From positions 4,402,001-4,466,000 of the forward strand of contig NZ_CP081864.1 in assembly GCF_019797845.1 (NCBI RefSeq): a stretch of DNA of 64,000 bases, written 5' to 3'. Under the pieces are notes generated by a model, which made no database searches, was not told the DNA's origin, and saw only the letters and a program-made list of their open reading frames with translations. The position numbers and the translations under genes were made by a program. Every line of letters starts with the position of its first letter. Within the stretch, counting starts at the first letter, position 1. Positions 45,641 to 56,184 of this stretch are shown here, in pieces. Source of the DNA: Symbiopectobacterium purcellii. Its GTDB lineage: Bacteria; Pseudomonadota; Gammaproteobacteria; Enterobacterales; Enterobacteriaceae.

Positions 45641-45744
45641 GATAATAATGAGTTGAATTTGAGTTCAGGGAGGGCTAAGTCATAACACTCAAGCATTCCG
45701 TCATTTAATCTTTCACATTTCTTATTCAACCTAAGTGCTATCAA
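45631..45744 (-). CDS. Short open frame ending in a terminator loop
   Basis: A 37-residue frame (TTG at 45744) containing IALRLNKKCERLNDGMLECY and the tail LALPELKFNSLLSTS; its TGA stop is in the loop of the terminator. Just upstream, in another frame, RBS-like GAGAGG precedes LLLTKEIALTR, so the two may be halves of a frameshifted small gene of about 50 codons. Uncertain. Confidence 0.3.
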   Translation of the reverse strand: MIALRLNKKCERLNDGMLECYDLALPELKFNSLLSTS

Positions 45745-46644
45745 CTCAACGCGTGAGTGCTATTTCTTTCGTAAGCAGCAACCCACCTCTCAATGAAAAA
45801 ATATTATCATAATGCAAGATAAATATCAAATTTATTTTCATTTTTTAGCAATTTTTTTGTTGATTTTTCAAATTTTAATTTCCCACATAAATATCCTATC
45901 GTATAGATGGTTTTCCCTGTATGTCAAAAGTCTCTGATACGCATTTTCTATTTACGCCATGCAATACTAGCTACCTTTAATAAAGTACTCTCCTCGAAAA
46001 AACTTTTATCAAGACAACACTTCCCCGCATACTTGTTCAGGAATAAACAAATACGGTACCTGTTCCCGCGCGACGGGATAGTCGGGCGGAATAATGGATG
46101 TTCAACGCGTCTTTTGCTTCAAGAACATCATTATCTCATCCCGGATAGGTGCTTAGCACATGCAATTTTCAAGTTTTTGCTTCCGACCTCCTCCTTTCTA
46201 CGTGACCAGAGCCACTAGGAGGGCATCGCATTTCGCCCTTCCAGGCGCTCTTTCTTTTCACGGATTGGGGTTTCTCCGCATAGTGCCCAACGTTTATTGC
46301 GGCTTTCATCTTTTTACGCTTAACGCCGCTTTGTACCCTTATTTTAACTTCATAATCGCTGGGTTAGGCTAGTAGCTACTTTTTTTCCTTTTTTAACGAT
46401 CGGGTCATAAAGATTAAAACTGCGTGCCCTTGCGTTATAACTACTGATGATCCAGTGAATTGCATACAGTCCGGGTGGGCGGCCGTGACGAGAGCGTTGC
46501 TGACAGCCCTATCCCTCCCTTGGCACGTTGGGCTTTTTCCCGCATAGACGAAAATGTCCCAAAACGACCGACCACCATTTTGGTCGACACAGGTTTTTCG
46601 GCACACTGTGCTTAATGGGGACTTCCCCGATCATGGTGGGAGAT

Positions 46645-47290
46645 TCAGAAATCCATGTTTAACCTGCCATAATGGAACATCACTGCGATTTTGAAGCGCT
46701 CTTTGTTCCGGTATCCTCTGGACTTGACCCTAAGCAGTCGTATTTTACTGTTCAGTGATTCTGCGTTGCCGTTTGAGACCCGATGTTTCATGGCATTCAG
46801 CATCCCGTAAAGCCTTTTACGGAACGTTCTGACTGCGCTGCTCAGCAGTGACACTCCCACGTCTTTTGCCATGCTCATCCATTCCAGCCACAACCGTCTG
46901 CTGTGTTCATCGTACTGTCGGTTCCAGAGTTCCCTCACCAGCTCTTTCAGCGCCCAACAACGACTGGTATCCGGCAGGACCAACTGCGCTACCTCCAGCC
47001 TTTCCGCTATGCGGCCATGACGCTTATGGCGACCGTATAACCACAGATAACGGGAGCGATGTGCACTTTTCCTTGCCTGCAACGGGATGGTTTTCATCTC
47101 GGACCAGTCCTCGTTTCACTGCACGTTGCATGATTTTATCGACGGCACTCTAGCTGAGCTTAAGTTGTTTCCTGACCGCGTCAACGGTGCTGATTTTTAG
47201 CCATGAGATGACGAAGGATTCGAACAGCAGCGTATACCGGTTACCTGGGCCAGCCCACGGAACTGGGCGAGGAAGCCTCCGAACAGGCCT
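46645..47290 (-). mobile_element. ISL3-family transposase remnant
   Basis: The frame 46645-47097 (150 codons) matches the C-terminal half of ISL3-family DDE transposases: WALKELVRELWNRQYDE, MKHRVSNGNAESLNSKIRLL with the catalytic glutamate, and GYRNKERFKIAVMFHYG. Upstream, fragments of the N-terminal half can be read: [19 protein letters not shown], then KQLKLS, a TAG, and AVDKIMQRAVKRGLVR, the helix-turn-helix part. The catalytic middle, with the aspartates, is missing. The element is inactive. Ends were not identified. Confidence 0.8.
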
Positions 47291-47350
47291 CGTCGTGAGG
47301 ATAGAATTTGTATACTGATGTGGGGTCAGTTCAATCGATGAGTCAATAAA

Positions 47351-47380
47351 TAAAGGCCAGAGAACGATGCTCTGGCCTCT
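47351..47380. terminator. Terminator downstream of gor
   Basis: Perfect 9-bp arms (AGGCCAGAG / CTCTGGCCT) with a 7-base loop. On the minus strand TTTATTTATT follows. It lies about 45 bases after the gor stop codon. Confidence 0.8.
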
Positions 47381-47423
47381 CAGTTTTTCTACAGTACGAA
47401 CGAGTGTAGGTGGGTTTTCTACA

Positions 47424-48779
47424 TTAACCCCGCATCGTCACAAACTCTTCCGATGCGGTCGGGTGAATCGCCACGGTATTGTCGAAGTCGCGTTTGGTCG
47501 CGCCCATTTTCACCGCCACGGCAAAGCCTTGTAGCATTTCATCCATGCCAAAACCGATGCCATGTATACCAACGATTTTCTCTTCCGCTCCGACACACAC
47601 CAGCTTCATGCGGCACGGTTGGCGGTGCTGCGTTACGGCGGTATACATCGCGGTGAAAGAAGAGGTGTAAACTTTAACCTGATCATCACCGAATTTTTCC
47701 CGCGCTTGCGGTTCGGTCAAGCCAACAGTGCCAATCGGCGGATGGCTGAACACCACGGTGGGAATATTGGTGTAATCCAGATGCTCTTCCGGCTTGTTGT
47801 TAAACAGCCGTTCTGAGAGACGGCGCCCCGCCGCAACAGCCACTGGTGTCAGTTCGACGGCGCCGGTGTTGTCGCCCACCGCATAAACACCCGGCACGTT
47901 GGTGTTTTGGTATTTATCCATCTTGATAAAACCACGCTCGTCTTTGATGACGCCCGCCGCTTCAATATTGAGGTTATCGGTTGCTGGCTCACGGCCAATC
48001 GCCCAAATCAGGCAATCCACAGTATAAGATTCACCGTTGGTCAGATGCAGAGTCAGGCTACCATCGGCGTTTTTCTCCACGGACTGCGGCAAGGATTCGG
48101 TATGCAGCATCGGCCCTTCTGCCTTCATCACCTCCACCAGCGTAGTGAAGATCAGCGGGTCAAAGCCGCGCAACGGCGCGTGCTTGCGCACAAACAGATG
48201 GGTTTCGGAACCGAGTGCGTTCACAACACCGGCGATCTCAACGGCGATATAGCCCGCACCGACAATTGCCGTGCGCTTTGGCAAACCGTCAAGCGCAAAA
48301 AAACCATCGGAATCGATACCGTACTCAGCCCCGGGAATCGAAGGACGCGTCGGCCGGCCTCCCGTCGCGATCACAATGTGGTCGGCAGTAATGGTTTCGC
48401 CATTCACTTCAACGGTATGCGCATCGACAAAACGCGCAAAACCGTGGATAACGTCCACTTTGTTTTTGCCCAGCACCGTGTTGTAGGACTGATGAATGCG
48501 ATCGATATAGGCACTGCGGTTCTTCACCAGGACATCCCAGTTAAAGGCATTAACGGTGGTATCAAAACCATAGTCTGGCCCATACAGATGGATCGCTTCG
48601 GCAATCTGCGCCGCATGCCACATGACCTTTTTCGGTACGCAGCCAACATTAACGCAGGTACCGCCCAGATACTTTGCTTCAATCAACGCACATTTTTGCC
48701 CATACATTGCCGCACGGTTAATGGACGCAATACCGCCACTGCCGCCACCGATGGCGAGATAGTCATAATGCTTTGTCAT
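47424..48779 (-). CDS. gor: Glutathione reductase
   Basis: Gor regenerates reduced glutathione from the disulfide with NADPH and FAD in the cytoplasm. The start at 48779 gives [16 protein letters not shown], as in E. coli; the frame is open 33 codons further up but without a ribosome site. The product has 451 residues. The redox disulfide is Cys42/Cys47 in [13 protein letters not shown], the second dinucleotide fold is in [14 protein letters not shown], and the C-terminal catalytic motif is [10 protein letters not shown]. Order gor-rlmJ-prlC-rsmJ is the E. coli one. It is ended by its own hairpin. Confidence 0.97.
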   Translation of the reverse strand: MTKHYDYLAIGGGSGGIASINRAAMYGQKCALIEAKYLGGTCVNVGCVPKKVMWHAAQIAEAIHLYGPDYGFDTTVNAFNWDVLVKNRSAYIDRIHQSYNTVLGKNKVDVIHGFARFVDAHTVEVNGETITADHIVIATGGRPTRPSIPGAEYGIDSDGFFALDGLPKRTAIVGAGYIAVEIAGVVNALGSETHLFVRKHAPLRGFDPLIFTTLVEVMKAEGPMLHTESLPQSVEKNADGSLTLHLTNGESYTVDCLIWAIGREPATDNLNIEAAGVIKDERGFIKMDKYQNTNVPGVYAVGDNTGAVELTPVAVAAGRRLSERLFNNKPEEHLDYTNIPTVVFSHPPIGTVGLTEPQAREKFGDDQVKVYTSSFTAMYTAVTQHRQPCRMKLVCVGAEEKIVGIHGIGFGMDEMLQGFAVAVKMGATKRDFDNTVAIHPTASEEFVTMRG

Positions 48780-48896
48780 GAGAAGATCCATGGTTAAGTG
48801 AAGAGAATAAAACGCAGTGTAACCCCTGAACTCGGTCTGCGGCAAAACCGTTAACGTCGGTTTTGCCGATAGGTGCAACAGGTAAAACCTCTCAGG

Positions 48897-49739
48897 TTAT
48901 TCTGGCACCACTTGCTCAATCAGCGTATGCCCAGTGCCATTAGGCGCAAGCACGCCGTGCAACCACAGCAGCAGCGTTTGCATTTGCGCGTGCAGTTTCC
49001 ACGGTGGGTTGATGACAATCATGCCTGACGCCGTCATGCCATAGCGATCGCTGTCAGGCAGCATTGCCAGTTCAATTTGCAGAATATTACGGATACCGGT
49101 GGCTTCCAGATCTTTGAGCATACGTTTGATTTGCTGGCGTAATACCACCGGATACCACAGCGCGTACACGCCGGTGGCAAAACGTTTGTAACCTTCCTGA
49201 ATCCCTTTGACCACCGCCTGATAGTCGGTTTTCAATTCGTAGGGAGGGTCTATCAGGATAAATCCACGGCGCGAGGCGGGCGGCAATTGGGATTTCAACT
49301 GCTGATAGCCATCTTCACGCACCACTTTGGCTCGCGTATCACGTTGAAACTCACCGCGCAGCAACGGGAAGTCGCTCGGGTGCAACTCCGTCAGGTGAAT
49401 ACTGTCCTGCTCACGCAGCAGTTGGCGGGCAATCAGCGGCGAGCCGGGGTAGAAACGTAGCGTACCGTTACTGTTGTAGGCTTTAACCGCATTCAGGTAA
49501 GGGGTCAGCGCTTCGGGAATGTCGTCCCGCTGCCACAGTTTGGCAATACCCTCCAGATACTCCCCGGTGCGCTCCGCATGTTCACCACTAAGCTGATAAC
49601 GCCCGGCCCCTGCATGGGTATCCAGATACAGAAACGGTTTCTCTTTTTCTTTGAGCGCAGTAATGATCAGGCTCTGAACGGTGTGCTTCAGTACGTCGGC
49701 ATGGTTGCCGGCATGGAAACTGTGGCGATAACTCAACAT
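48897..49739 (-). CDS. rlmJ: 23S rRNA (adenine-N6)-methyltransferase RlmJ
   Basis: RlmJ methylates A2030 of 23S rRNA. The start at 49739 (MLSYRHSFHAGNHADVLKH) gives 280 residues, the E. coli length; upstream codons in the open frame do not match the family. The catalytic motif IDPPYE and the glycine-rich SAM region around LDTHAGAGRY are present. The DKHTV-type opening (ADVLKHTV) is typical. It is on the same strand as gor, 118 bases ahead of it, as in E. coli. Confidence 0.95.
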   Translation of the reverse strand: MLSYRHSFHAGNHADVLKHTVQSLIITALKEKEKPFLYLDTHAGAGRYQLSGEHAERTGEYLEGIAKLWQRDDIPEALTPYLNAVKAYNSNGTLRFYPGSPLIARQLLREQDSIHLTELHPSDFPLLRGEFQRDTRAKVVREDGYQQLKSQLPPASRRGFILIDPPYELKTDYQAVVKGIQEGYKRFATGVYALWYPVVLRQQIKRMLKDLEATGIRNILQIELAMLPDSDRYGMTASGMIVINPPWKLHAQMQTLLLWLHGVLAPNGTGHTLIEQVVPE

Positions 49740-49916
49740 AACGGTTTTTGTTCCGGTGAAATAAGCGGGGTGCCCGAAGGCAAGATCATGTCTCGCACAG
49801 TATAAACGTTCTGCCGCAGAAAATATCACCGGAAAACCATAACGCAATCCCCTTGCCGAAAGGGTCGATCGATCGTTATATTATTAAATATATAGCGGTA
49901 GTGAGTGGAGAACATC

Positions 49917-50231
49917 ATGGCAAACCCCTTTAGCGATGGCGTTATGGATGGGCTTAAGGCCCAAACGCCACAACCCCTGAGCGAAATTCAGCACCACGGT
50001 CTCGAATATCGACGTGGTTATATCTGTGGCTACGCGTATAACCTGGCGGAGGCGGTAGGCGATCGGCAAAAAGCCGCGTTTGAGGCGGGCCTGCTTTCAC
50101 GGCGCTATGGGCTGGAGCGTGACCGTATCGCCGAGTTTTTTAGTGAATACGGTAATCCACAAACCGTGGTCTATTTTTATGCCGGTTACGATACGCCGGG
50201 GAGCAACGAAGCGGTACGTACCCGAGCCTAA
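49917..50231 (+). CDS. DUF2623 family protein (YghW-like)
   Basis: A 104-residue soluble protein of unknown function. The start at 49917 follows GTGGAG. The segments YRRGYICGYAYNLAEAVGDRQ, FEAGLLSRRYGL and FFSEYGN correspond in order to the E. coli YghW (DUF2623) pattern of a tyrosine/arginine-rich strand, a GDRQ turn and a LTRRYGLD-like helix. It lies between rlmJ (divergent) and prlC (same strand, about 225 bases). No partner is suggested. Confidence 0.75.
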   Translation: MANPFSDGVMDGLKAQTPQPLSEIQHHGLEYRRGYICGYAYNLAEAVGDRQKAAFEAGLLSRRYGLERDRIAEFFSEYGNPQTVVYFYAGYDTPGSNEAVRTRA

Positions 50232-50456
50232 ACACAGCACCACTCACTTCATACCGCCCGCAACGCCGCAGTGAGCCCTCTGCGCCCGGCGCGCTAACTT
50301 GCGCGCCAGGCGCAATCTCGGCATGCTCAGGGAATTTTCCCCCGTTCATTGATTTTTGCCCTTTCTGGCCTCATGTTAATCAATAATTCGCTTTTTTTGC
50401 CAGCGCTCGCGCGACTGCCCTTATCGCTGGCTGACACATAACGATAGGACCGTGAT

Positions 50457-52499
50457 ATGACGAATCCATTATTGACCCCGTTTACCCTGCCCCCGTTTTC
50501 CGCCATTAACATTGATGACATCGTCCCCGCCGTTCAGTCTGCGCTGGCAGACTGCCGCAGTGCGGTTGAGCGCGTCGTCGCGCAGGGTGCACCGTTCACC
50601 TGGGAAAATCTGTGTCAACCGCTGGCAGAGAGCGACGATCGTTTGGGTCGTCTGTTTTCCCCGATCGGCCACCTCAATGCCGTGAAAAATAGCCCTGAGC
50701 TGCGTACTGCCTATGAGCAATGTTTGCCGCTGCTCTCTGAATACAGCACCTGGGTTGGACAACACACCGGGCTGTATCAGGCGTATCGCGACCTGAAAGA
50801 AGGGGCCCACTACGCGGCATTGAGCCTCGCGGAGAAAAAAGCGGTGGATAATGCGCTGCGTGACTTCGAACTGTCCGGTATCGGTTTGCCGCCGGAAAAA
50901 CAGAAACGCTATGGCGAAATTGCCGCGCGCCTGTCTGAACTGGGTGCGCAGTACAGCAACAACGTGCTCGACGCCACCATGGGTTGGAATAAGCACATCA
51001 CTGACGTTGCGCAGCTTGAAGGGATGCCGGAAAGCGCGCTGGCCGCCGCCGCTGCACAAGCCGAGGCGAAAGGGCTGGAAGGTTGGCTGCTGACGCTGGA
51101 TATCCCCAGTTACCTGCCAGTCATGACCTACTGCGTCAATCAGGCGCTGCGTGAAGAGATGTATCGCGCCTATGCAACCCGCGCCTCCGATCAGGGGCCG
51201 AATGCGGGTAAATGGGATAACAGCGAGGTGATGGCCGAGGAGCTGGCGCTGCGCCATGAACTGGCACAACTGTTGGGCTTTGGCAGCTTCGCGGATAAAT
51301 CCCTTGCCACCAAAATGGCAGAAAACCCACAGCAGGTGCTGGATTTCCTCAACGATCTGGCAACGCGCGCTCGTCCACAAGGGAAAGCGGAGTTGGCACA
51401 GCTGCGCGCCTTCGCCAAAGCGCATCATGGCGCTGACGAACTGCAACCGTGGGACATCACTTACTACAGCGAATTGCAAAAGCAGCACCTCTACACCATC
51501 AGCGACGAGCAACTGCGCCCTTATTTCCCAGAGCAGCGCGTGGTTGAAGGGCTGTTTGAAGTGGTGAAACGCATTTACGGCATTACCGCCAAAGAGCGCC
51601 ACGACGTAGACGTGTGGCATCCCGAAGTGCGCTTCTTCGACCTGTTTGATGAAAGCGGCGAGCTGCGCGGCAGCTTCTACCTCGATCTCTATGCACGCGA
51701 ACACAAGCGCGGCGGTGCCTGGATGGATGACTGCGCGGGACGCCTGCGCAAGAGCAACGGTGAGCTGCAAAAACCGGTGGCCTATCTGGTATGTAACTTC
51801 AACCGTCCGGTCAGCGGCAAACCCGCGCTGTTCACCTACGATGAAGTCACCACCCTGTTCCATGAATTTGGTCACGGCCTGCACCATATGCTGACGCAGA
51901 TCGATACCGCTGGGGTGGCTGGCATCAGCGGTGTGCCATGGGATGCCGTCGAACTACCAAGCCAGTTTATGGAAAACTGGTGCTGGGAGCCGGAAGCGTT
52001 GGCGTTTATTTCCGGTCACTATGAAACCGGCGAACCATTGCCGCAAGCCATGTTGGACAAAATGCTGGCGGCCAAAAACTATCAGGCAGCGTTGTTTATC
52101 CTGCGCCAGCTTGAGTTCGGCCTGTTCGATTTCCGTCTGCATGCGGAATACGATCCAGCAAAAGGGGCACAAATTCTGCCGACACTGTCCGATGTCAAAG
52201 CCAAGGTTGCCGTCGTGCCGAGCCCAAGCTGGAATCGCTTCCCGCACGCCTTCAGCCATATCTTCGCAGGCGGCTATGCCGCAGGCTACTACAGCTACCT
52301 GTGGGCGGATGTTCTGGCGGCAGACGCTTACTCGCGCTTTGAAGAGGAAGGCATTTTCAACCGCACCACTGGCCAGTCTTTCTTGGATAACATTCTGTCG
52401 CGCGGCGGTTCCGAAGCGCCGATGGATCTGTTCAAGCGCTTCCGTGGCCGTGAACCACAGCTGGATGCCATGCTGCACCACTATGGCATTAAAGGGTGA
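50457..52499 (+). CDS. prlC: Oligopeptidase A
   Basis: PrlC is a cytoplasmic zinc peptidase that degrades short peptides, including cleaved signal peptides. The product has 680 residues, equal to E. coli, and starts at 50457 behind AGGA. The M3-family zinc site HEFGH is at residues 469-473, with the third ligand in the following helix ([10 protein letters not shown] region). It overlaps rsmJ by four bases, the same pairing as in E. coli, so the two are co-translated. The 470-codon frame on the opposite strand is a shadow. Confidence 0.97.
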   Translation: MTNPLLTPFTLPPFSAINIDDIVPAVQSALADCRSAVERVVAQGAPFTWENLCQPLAESDDRLGRLFSPIGHLNAVKNSPELRTAYEQCLPLLSEYSTWVGQHTGLYQAYRDLKEGAHYAALSLAEKKAVDNALRDFELSGIGLPPEKQKRYGEIAARLSELGAQYSNNVLDATMGWNKHITDVAQLEGMPESALAAAAAQAEAKGLEGWLLTLDIPSYLPVMTYCVNQALREEMYRAYATRASDQGPNAGKWDNSEVMAEELALRHELAQLLGFGSFADKSLATKMAENPQQVLDFLNDLATRARPQGKAELAQLRAFAKAHHGADELQPWDITYYSELQKQHLYTISDEQLRPYFPEQRVVEGLFEVVKRIYGITAKERHDVDVWHPEVRFFDLFDESGELRGSFYLDLYAREHKRGGAWMDDCAGRLRKSNGELQKPVAYLVCNFNRPVSGKPALFTYDEVTTLFHEFGHGLHHMLTQIDTAGVAGISGVPWDAVELPSQFMENWCWEPEALAFISGHYETGEPLPQAMLDKMLAAKNYQAALFILRQLEFGLFDFRLHAEYDPAKGAQILPTLSDVKAKVAVVPSPSWNRFPHAFSHIFAGGYAAGYYSYLWADVLAADAYSRFEEEGIFNRTTGQSFLDNILSRGGSEAPMDLFKRFRGREPQLDAMLHHYGIKG

Positions 52500-53260
52500 A
52501 CATCAGCCTGCTGACAGAAGGGGGCGCCGATAGAGGCGCCCTTGATGCATTAGCGGCACGCTGGGGATTGCAGGACGATCCCGCCGCGACGCTGGCGCTG
52601 GTGCTCACGCCAGAACGTCTGGAACTGCGCAAACAGGATGAAGAGAAGCTCGGCGCTATCTATGTCGATTTCGCCTCTGGCACAATGGCCCACCGCCGTC
52701 GCTTTGGCGGCGGACGCGGTGAAGCGGTTGCCAAAGCGGTCGGTATCAAAAAAGATTATCTGCCGGACGTCGTGGATGCTACCGCCGGGTTGGGCCGTGA
52801 CGCGTTTGTGCTGGCCTCATTAGGCTGCCGTGTACGCATGCTGGAACGTAACCCGGTCGTTGCCGCACTGCTCGACGATGGCTTGCGCCGCGGTTATGAA
52901 GATGCCGAGATAGGCACGTGGCTGCGCGAAAGATTGACGCTGATTCATGCCTCAAGCCACACAGCCCTGAGCGATATCACACCGCCACCGGATGTGGTCT
53001 ATCTCGATCCCATGTTTCCTCATCGGCAAAAAAGTGCGCTGGTAAAGAAAGAGATGCGGGTGTTTCAATCACTGGTGGGCGCGGACGACGATGCGGATGA
53101 CCTACTGGCTCCCGCGCGGGCGTTGGCGAAAAAGCGCGTGGTGGTAAAGCGCCCCGACTACGCTCCGCGGCTGGCAGGCATTGCCGCCCAATCGATGCTG
53201 ACCACCAAAAGCCACCGCTTTGATTTTTATTTGCCGCTGCAGTTAAGCGCTCATACATGA
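52496..53260 (+). CDS. rsmJ: 16S rRNA (guanine-N2)-methyltransferase RsmJ
   Basis: RsmJ methylates G1516 of 16S rRNA. The GTG start at 52496 overlaps the prlC stop by four bases. The 254-residue product has the SAM-binding [19 protein letters not shown] and the catalytic [19 protein letters not shown] motif. The E. coli protein has 250 residues. Terminal segments (HRFDFYLPL) match the family. Translation is likely coupled to prlC. Confidence 0.95.
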   Translation: MNISLLTEGGADRGALDALAARWGLQDDPAATLALVLTPERLELRKQDEEKLGAIYVDFASGTMAHRRRFGGGRGEAVAKAVGIKKDYLPDVVDATAGLGRDAFVLASLGCRVRMLERNPVVAALLDDGLRRGYEDAEIGTWLRERLTLIHASSHTALSDITPPPDVVYLDPMFPHRQKSALVKKEMRVFQSLVGADDDADDLLAPARALAKKRVVVKRPDYAPRLAGIAAQSMLTTKSHRFDFYLPLQLSAHT

Positions 53261-53295
53261 GCGCTTGTTAGTCCCTGACAGACCACTCAGCAACC

Positions 53296-54384
53296 TTACG
53301 CCGACAACGCCTCAACCCGCTCGATGGCACCACGCAGGCTTTCTGCACTCAGCGGCACAGACAGCGCGTGGATCGATTCGAACGGTGCCAGCGTGCGCGC
53401 AATCACTTTCTCCACATCGGCGTGATTATGGATATCAACACCCAGCGCCTTCAGGCTGGTGGGCAGGTTGAAACGCGCAAACGCCGCGATCAGTTGCTCG
53501 GTCACGTCGCGCTGCCCGAGCAGTTCACTCTGCACCAGAATGCCATAAGCCACTTTGGTGCCGTGCAGGAAACGCTCGGTTTGCGGTAAGGTGGTCAGCC
53601 CGTTATGCACCGCATGCGCCGCTGCCACGCGGGTGTAGCGTTCACCTAAGCCGCCGACCATACCACCACCAGCGATAATCGCATCGACCACATCAAGGAA
53701 GGCCTGCGTCAGTTCGCCACGCCGTTGATCGGCCAGCGCCTGCTCGCTGCTATTAAGCAGCACATTACGAATAGAGAGCGCAGCTTCAATCCCCAAACGC
53801 ACCGTCAGCGGCAGGTTTTCCGGCTGTGGGCTCAACACCACCGCCTCATACCATTTCGCCAGCGTATCGCCGATCCCTGCCAGCAAGTATTCCTGCGGCG
53901 CGCGCAGAATGATAGTGGGCTCCACCAGCACCAGATGGTTGGCATCGTTGAAAATTTCAAAACGCAGCGCCTGACCTTCATCGTTATACCACACGGAAAG
54001 CGGCGTCCAGGCGGCACAGGTCGCGGCGATGGTAGGGATAGCCACCAGCGGTAAACCGAGGCGACGCGCCACCACTTTAGCCGTGTCCAACAGCGCACCG
54101 CCACCGACACCGATCACCACCTGACGATCGTCACCCGCTTGTGCACAGAGTTGCGCCACCGCGCTTTCGCTGCAATGGCCGCCAAAAGCAATGTGCTTTA
54201 CACCGGCCAGGGTGAATGCCGCAGGCAAAAACGAGGTAGCTGCCGCAATCGCCCGTTCACCATAAATCCAGACGGCGCTTCCCAGCTGTGCCGGGGTATA
54301 AAGGGTTTCCAGCTCCTGCAATGCGCCGGGGTAGGAGTAATAGTTGGCGGGGCCGGTTACCACGCGAATTGCCGTGCTGGTCAT
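53296..54384 (-). CDS. hcxA: Hydroxycarboxylate dehydrogenase A (YbdH)
   Basis: HcxA reduces 2-oxo acids such as 2-oxobutyrate and 2-oxoglutarate with NADPH. It belongs to the iron-containing alcohol/glycerol dehydrogenase family. The product has 362 residues, the E. coli length, and is nearly collinear: GPANYYSYPGALQ, GHCSESAVAQL, VIGVGGGALLDTAK (cofactor), TIAATCAAWTPLSVWYND and LLAGIGDTLAKWYEAVVL. Metal ligands are in GDTLAKW, HAVHNGL and FLHGTKVAYG. It is divergent from the ABC importer operon with 280 bases between, so the two may share control. In E. coli the gene is elsewhere. Confidence 0.9.
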   Translation of the reverse strand: MTSTAIRVVTGPANYYSYPGALQELETLYTPAQLGSAVWIYGERAIAAATSFLPAAFTLAGVKHIAFGGHCSESAVAQLCAQAGDDRQVVIGVGGGALLDTAKVVARRLGLPLVAIPTIAATCAAWTPLSVWYNDEGQALRFEIFNDANHLVLVEPTIILRAPQEYLLAGIGDTLAKWYEAVVLSPQPENLPLTVRLGIEAALSIRNVLLNSSEQALADQRRGELTQAFLDVVDAIIAGGGMVGGLGERYTRVAAAHAVHNGLTTLPQTERFLHGTKVAYGILVQSELLGQRDVTEQLIAAFARFNLPTSLKALGVDIHNHADVEKVIARTLAPFESIHALSVPLSAESLRGAIERVEALSA

Positions 54385-54663
54385 GATGCTACGTCCTGTT
54401 GTGTGTTGACTGTCATCGGTGAATGATCACTACCTTACCACAAACAGACTTCTGGATGGCTATAAACATCGAAAGCATCATGATGCATTTTTTTCATGTT
54501 GCGTTGTAAGCGTCTGTTTTATGAATTATCTTCATGTTACGTCTGGACATCTGGACGGCTAATAACATTTTGCTTTATCTTATGTGTTTTCGTTCATTGC
54601 CAGGCGTTATCACCCCGTGAAAGATCTGGCCGATCAGATGTCTTTTTTCCTGGGATAACCGCC

Positions 54664-56184
54664 ATGACACACACACATCGGCCAACGCCACACAAACTGG
54701 AAATGCGTGGGATTTCCATTGCCTTTTCCGGCTTCGCTGCGCTGACGCAGGTCGATTTCACGCTGGAAGGCGGCTCTATCCACGCGCTGACCGGTGCCAA
54801 TGGCGCAGGCAAATCCACGTTGATGGCGGTACTTTCCGGTGCGCATGAGCACTATCAGGGAACCGTTGTCATCGACGGAAAACCCGTTGAGATTCGCTCA
54901 CCGCGACAGGCCAAGCAACTTGGCATCCATCTGGTACAACAGGAAGTCGACGTCGCGTTAGTACCAGGCCTGAGCGTGGCGGAAAATATTATGCTCGATC
55001 AATTGGCAGAGCCGGGGCATCGCTATCGCTGGCAACACATCCGCCACAGTGCGCGCAACGTACTGGCTCTGTTGGGTGTCGATCTGGACGTGCGTCGCCG
55101 CATCGAGCAATGCTCACTGGCCGAAAAACAGCAGATTCTCTTGGCACGTGCCCTCTCCCACCATTGTCGCTTCCTGATCCTTGATGAACCCACGGCACCG
55201 CTCGATCAGCATGAAAGTGAGCGCCTGTTCAACGTGGTGCGACGCTTGCAGCACAGCGGTATCGGCGTGGTGTTTATCTCGCACCGTATTCATGAGCTAA
55301 AAGCGATTTGCGATCGCATGACGGTATTACGCGATGGTCGCCTGATTGAAAGCAGTCCAATGGACGGGCTAAGCGGCGAAGCGATCGTCGAAAAGATGCT
55401 CGGTCATGCGTTGAATGATATCTATCCGCCACGCCGCCCGACGATAACCGGTAAGGCACTGCTGGCGATTGACGGTCTGCATGACAATACACGGCTGCAC
55501 GATATCTCGTTGCAGTTGCGCGGCGGCGAAATTCTTGGCATTGCCGGGCTGGCTGGCGCGGGGAAAACCGAACTGTGCAAAGCGCTGTTTGGCGCCAATG
55601 CCAGCCGCGTGCGGTCCGGCGAACTGCGCGGCAAGCCCTGGCAGCCGACCACGCCGGCGGATGCCGTCGCCGCTGGCATTGCTCTGGTGCCAGAAGAGCG
55701 CCGCAAAGAAGGCATTTTTATTGACGAGTCGGTGGCGATGAACCTGAGCATCAGCGCCGACGACAGCTTTTCCCGCTGGAGTCTTTTTAATCATCGGCGC
55801 GCATGGCGCTGGGCACAGGAGATCATCTCACGTCTCGGCGTGCGAACCACCGGGCCAGCACAGACGCTGCGTCGCCTGTCAGGCGGCAACCAGCAGAAGG
55901 TCGCGATTGGCAAATGGCTGCGCAACGATGCCGATGTACTGATCTTTGATGAGCCAACCAAAGGCGTTGATGTAAAAGCCAAAACCGATCTCTTTCTTTT
56001 AATCGACCAACTGGCTCGCGAAGGCAAAGGCGTGATTTACGCCTCCGGCGAATTCGCTGAACTGGTCGGGCTGTGCGATCGCATTTGCGTGCTGTGGGAT
56101 GGCCGCATTGTGGCAGAACTGGATGGCCGCAAAGCCAGCGAAGAAACCCTTTTACTTTACTCCACCGGAGGAACCCCTGCGTGA
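54664..56184 (+). CDS. Sugar-type ABC importer ATPase with two nucleotide-binding domains
   Basis: A 506-residue ATPase of the RbsA/MglA type. The start at 54664 follows CTGGGAT; the open frame begins much earlier without support. Domain 1 has Walker A GANGAGKST and Walker B RFLILDEPTAPLD. Its signature LAEKQQIL departs from the usual LSVAQQQM form. Domain 2 has the degenerate loop GLAGAGKTE, with signature LSGGNQQKV and Walker B VLIFDEPTKGVD. This arrangement is normal in the family. The permease overlaps its stop codon by four bases and the binding protein follows, so it is a complete importer. The substrate is open. Confidence 0.9.
   Translation: MTHTHRPTPHKLEMRGISIAFSGFAALTQVDFTLEGGSIHALTGANGAGKSTLMAVLSGAHEHYQGTVVIDGKPVEIRSPRQAKQLGIHLVQQEVDVALVPGLSVAENIMLDQLAEPGHRYRWQHIRHSARNVLALLGVDLDVRRRIEQCSLAEKQQILLARALSHHCRFLILDEPTAPLDQHESERLFNVVRRLQHSGIGVVFISHRIHELKAICDRMTVLRDGRLIESSPMDGLSGEAIVEKMLGHALNDIYPPRRPTITGKALLAIDGLHDNTRLHDISLQLRGGEILGIAGLAGAGKTELCKALFGANASRVRSGELRGKPWQPTTPADAVAAGIALVPEERRKEGIFIDESVAMNLSISADDSFSRWSLFNHRRAWRWAQEIISRLGVRTTGPAQTLRRLSGGNQQKVAIGKWLRNDADVLIFDEPTKGVDVKAKTDLFLLIDQLAREGKGVIYASGEFAELVGLCDRICVLWDGRIVAELDGRKASEETLLLYSTGGTPA

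Larger units (their letters stand above)
45305..46644. other. Long AT-rich region without a confident gene
   Basis: About 1.3 kb. Open frames at 45316-45594, 45907-46218 and 46376-46606 lack ribosome sites and recognisable motifs. The one structured piece is a minus-strand terminator at 45613-45640 with a short frame ending inside it. No tRNA gene or attachment site was found by eye. Confidence 0.5.

Noticed and set aside
45316..46606. Three frames of 76-103 codons in the AT-rich region
   Set aside because: No ribosome sites, no motifs, and codon use unlike neighbouring genes; not reported as genes.
44165..47400. tRNA gene or phage attachment site beside the mobile-element remnants
   Set aside because: No cloverleaf or repeated junction could be recognised by eye.
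50469..51887. 472-codon frame on the minus strand
   Set aside because: Exactly antisense to prlC, whose motifs and length are fully convincing.
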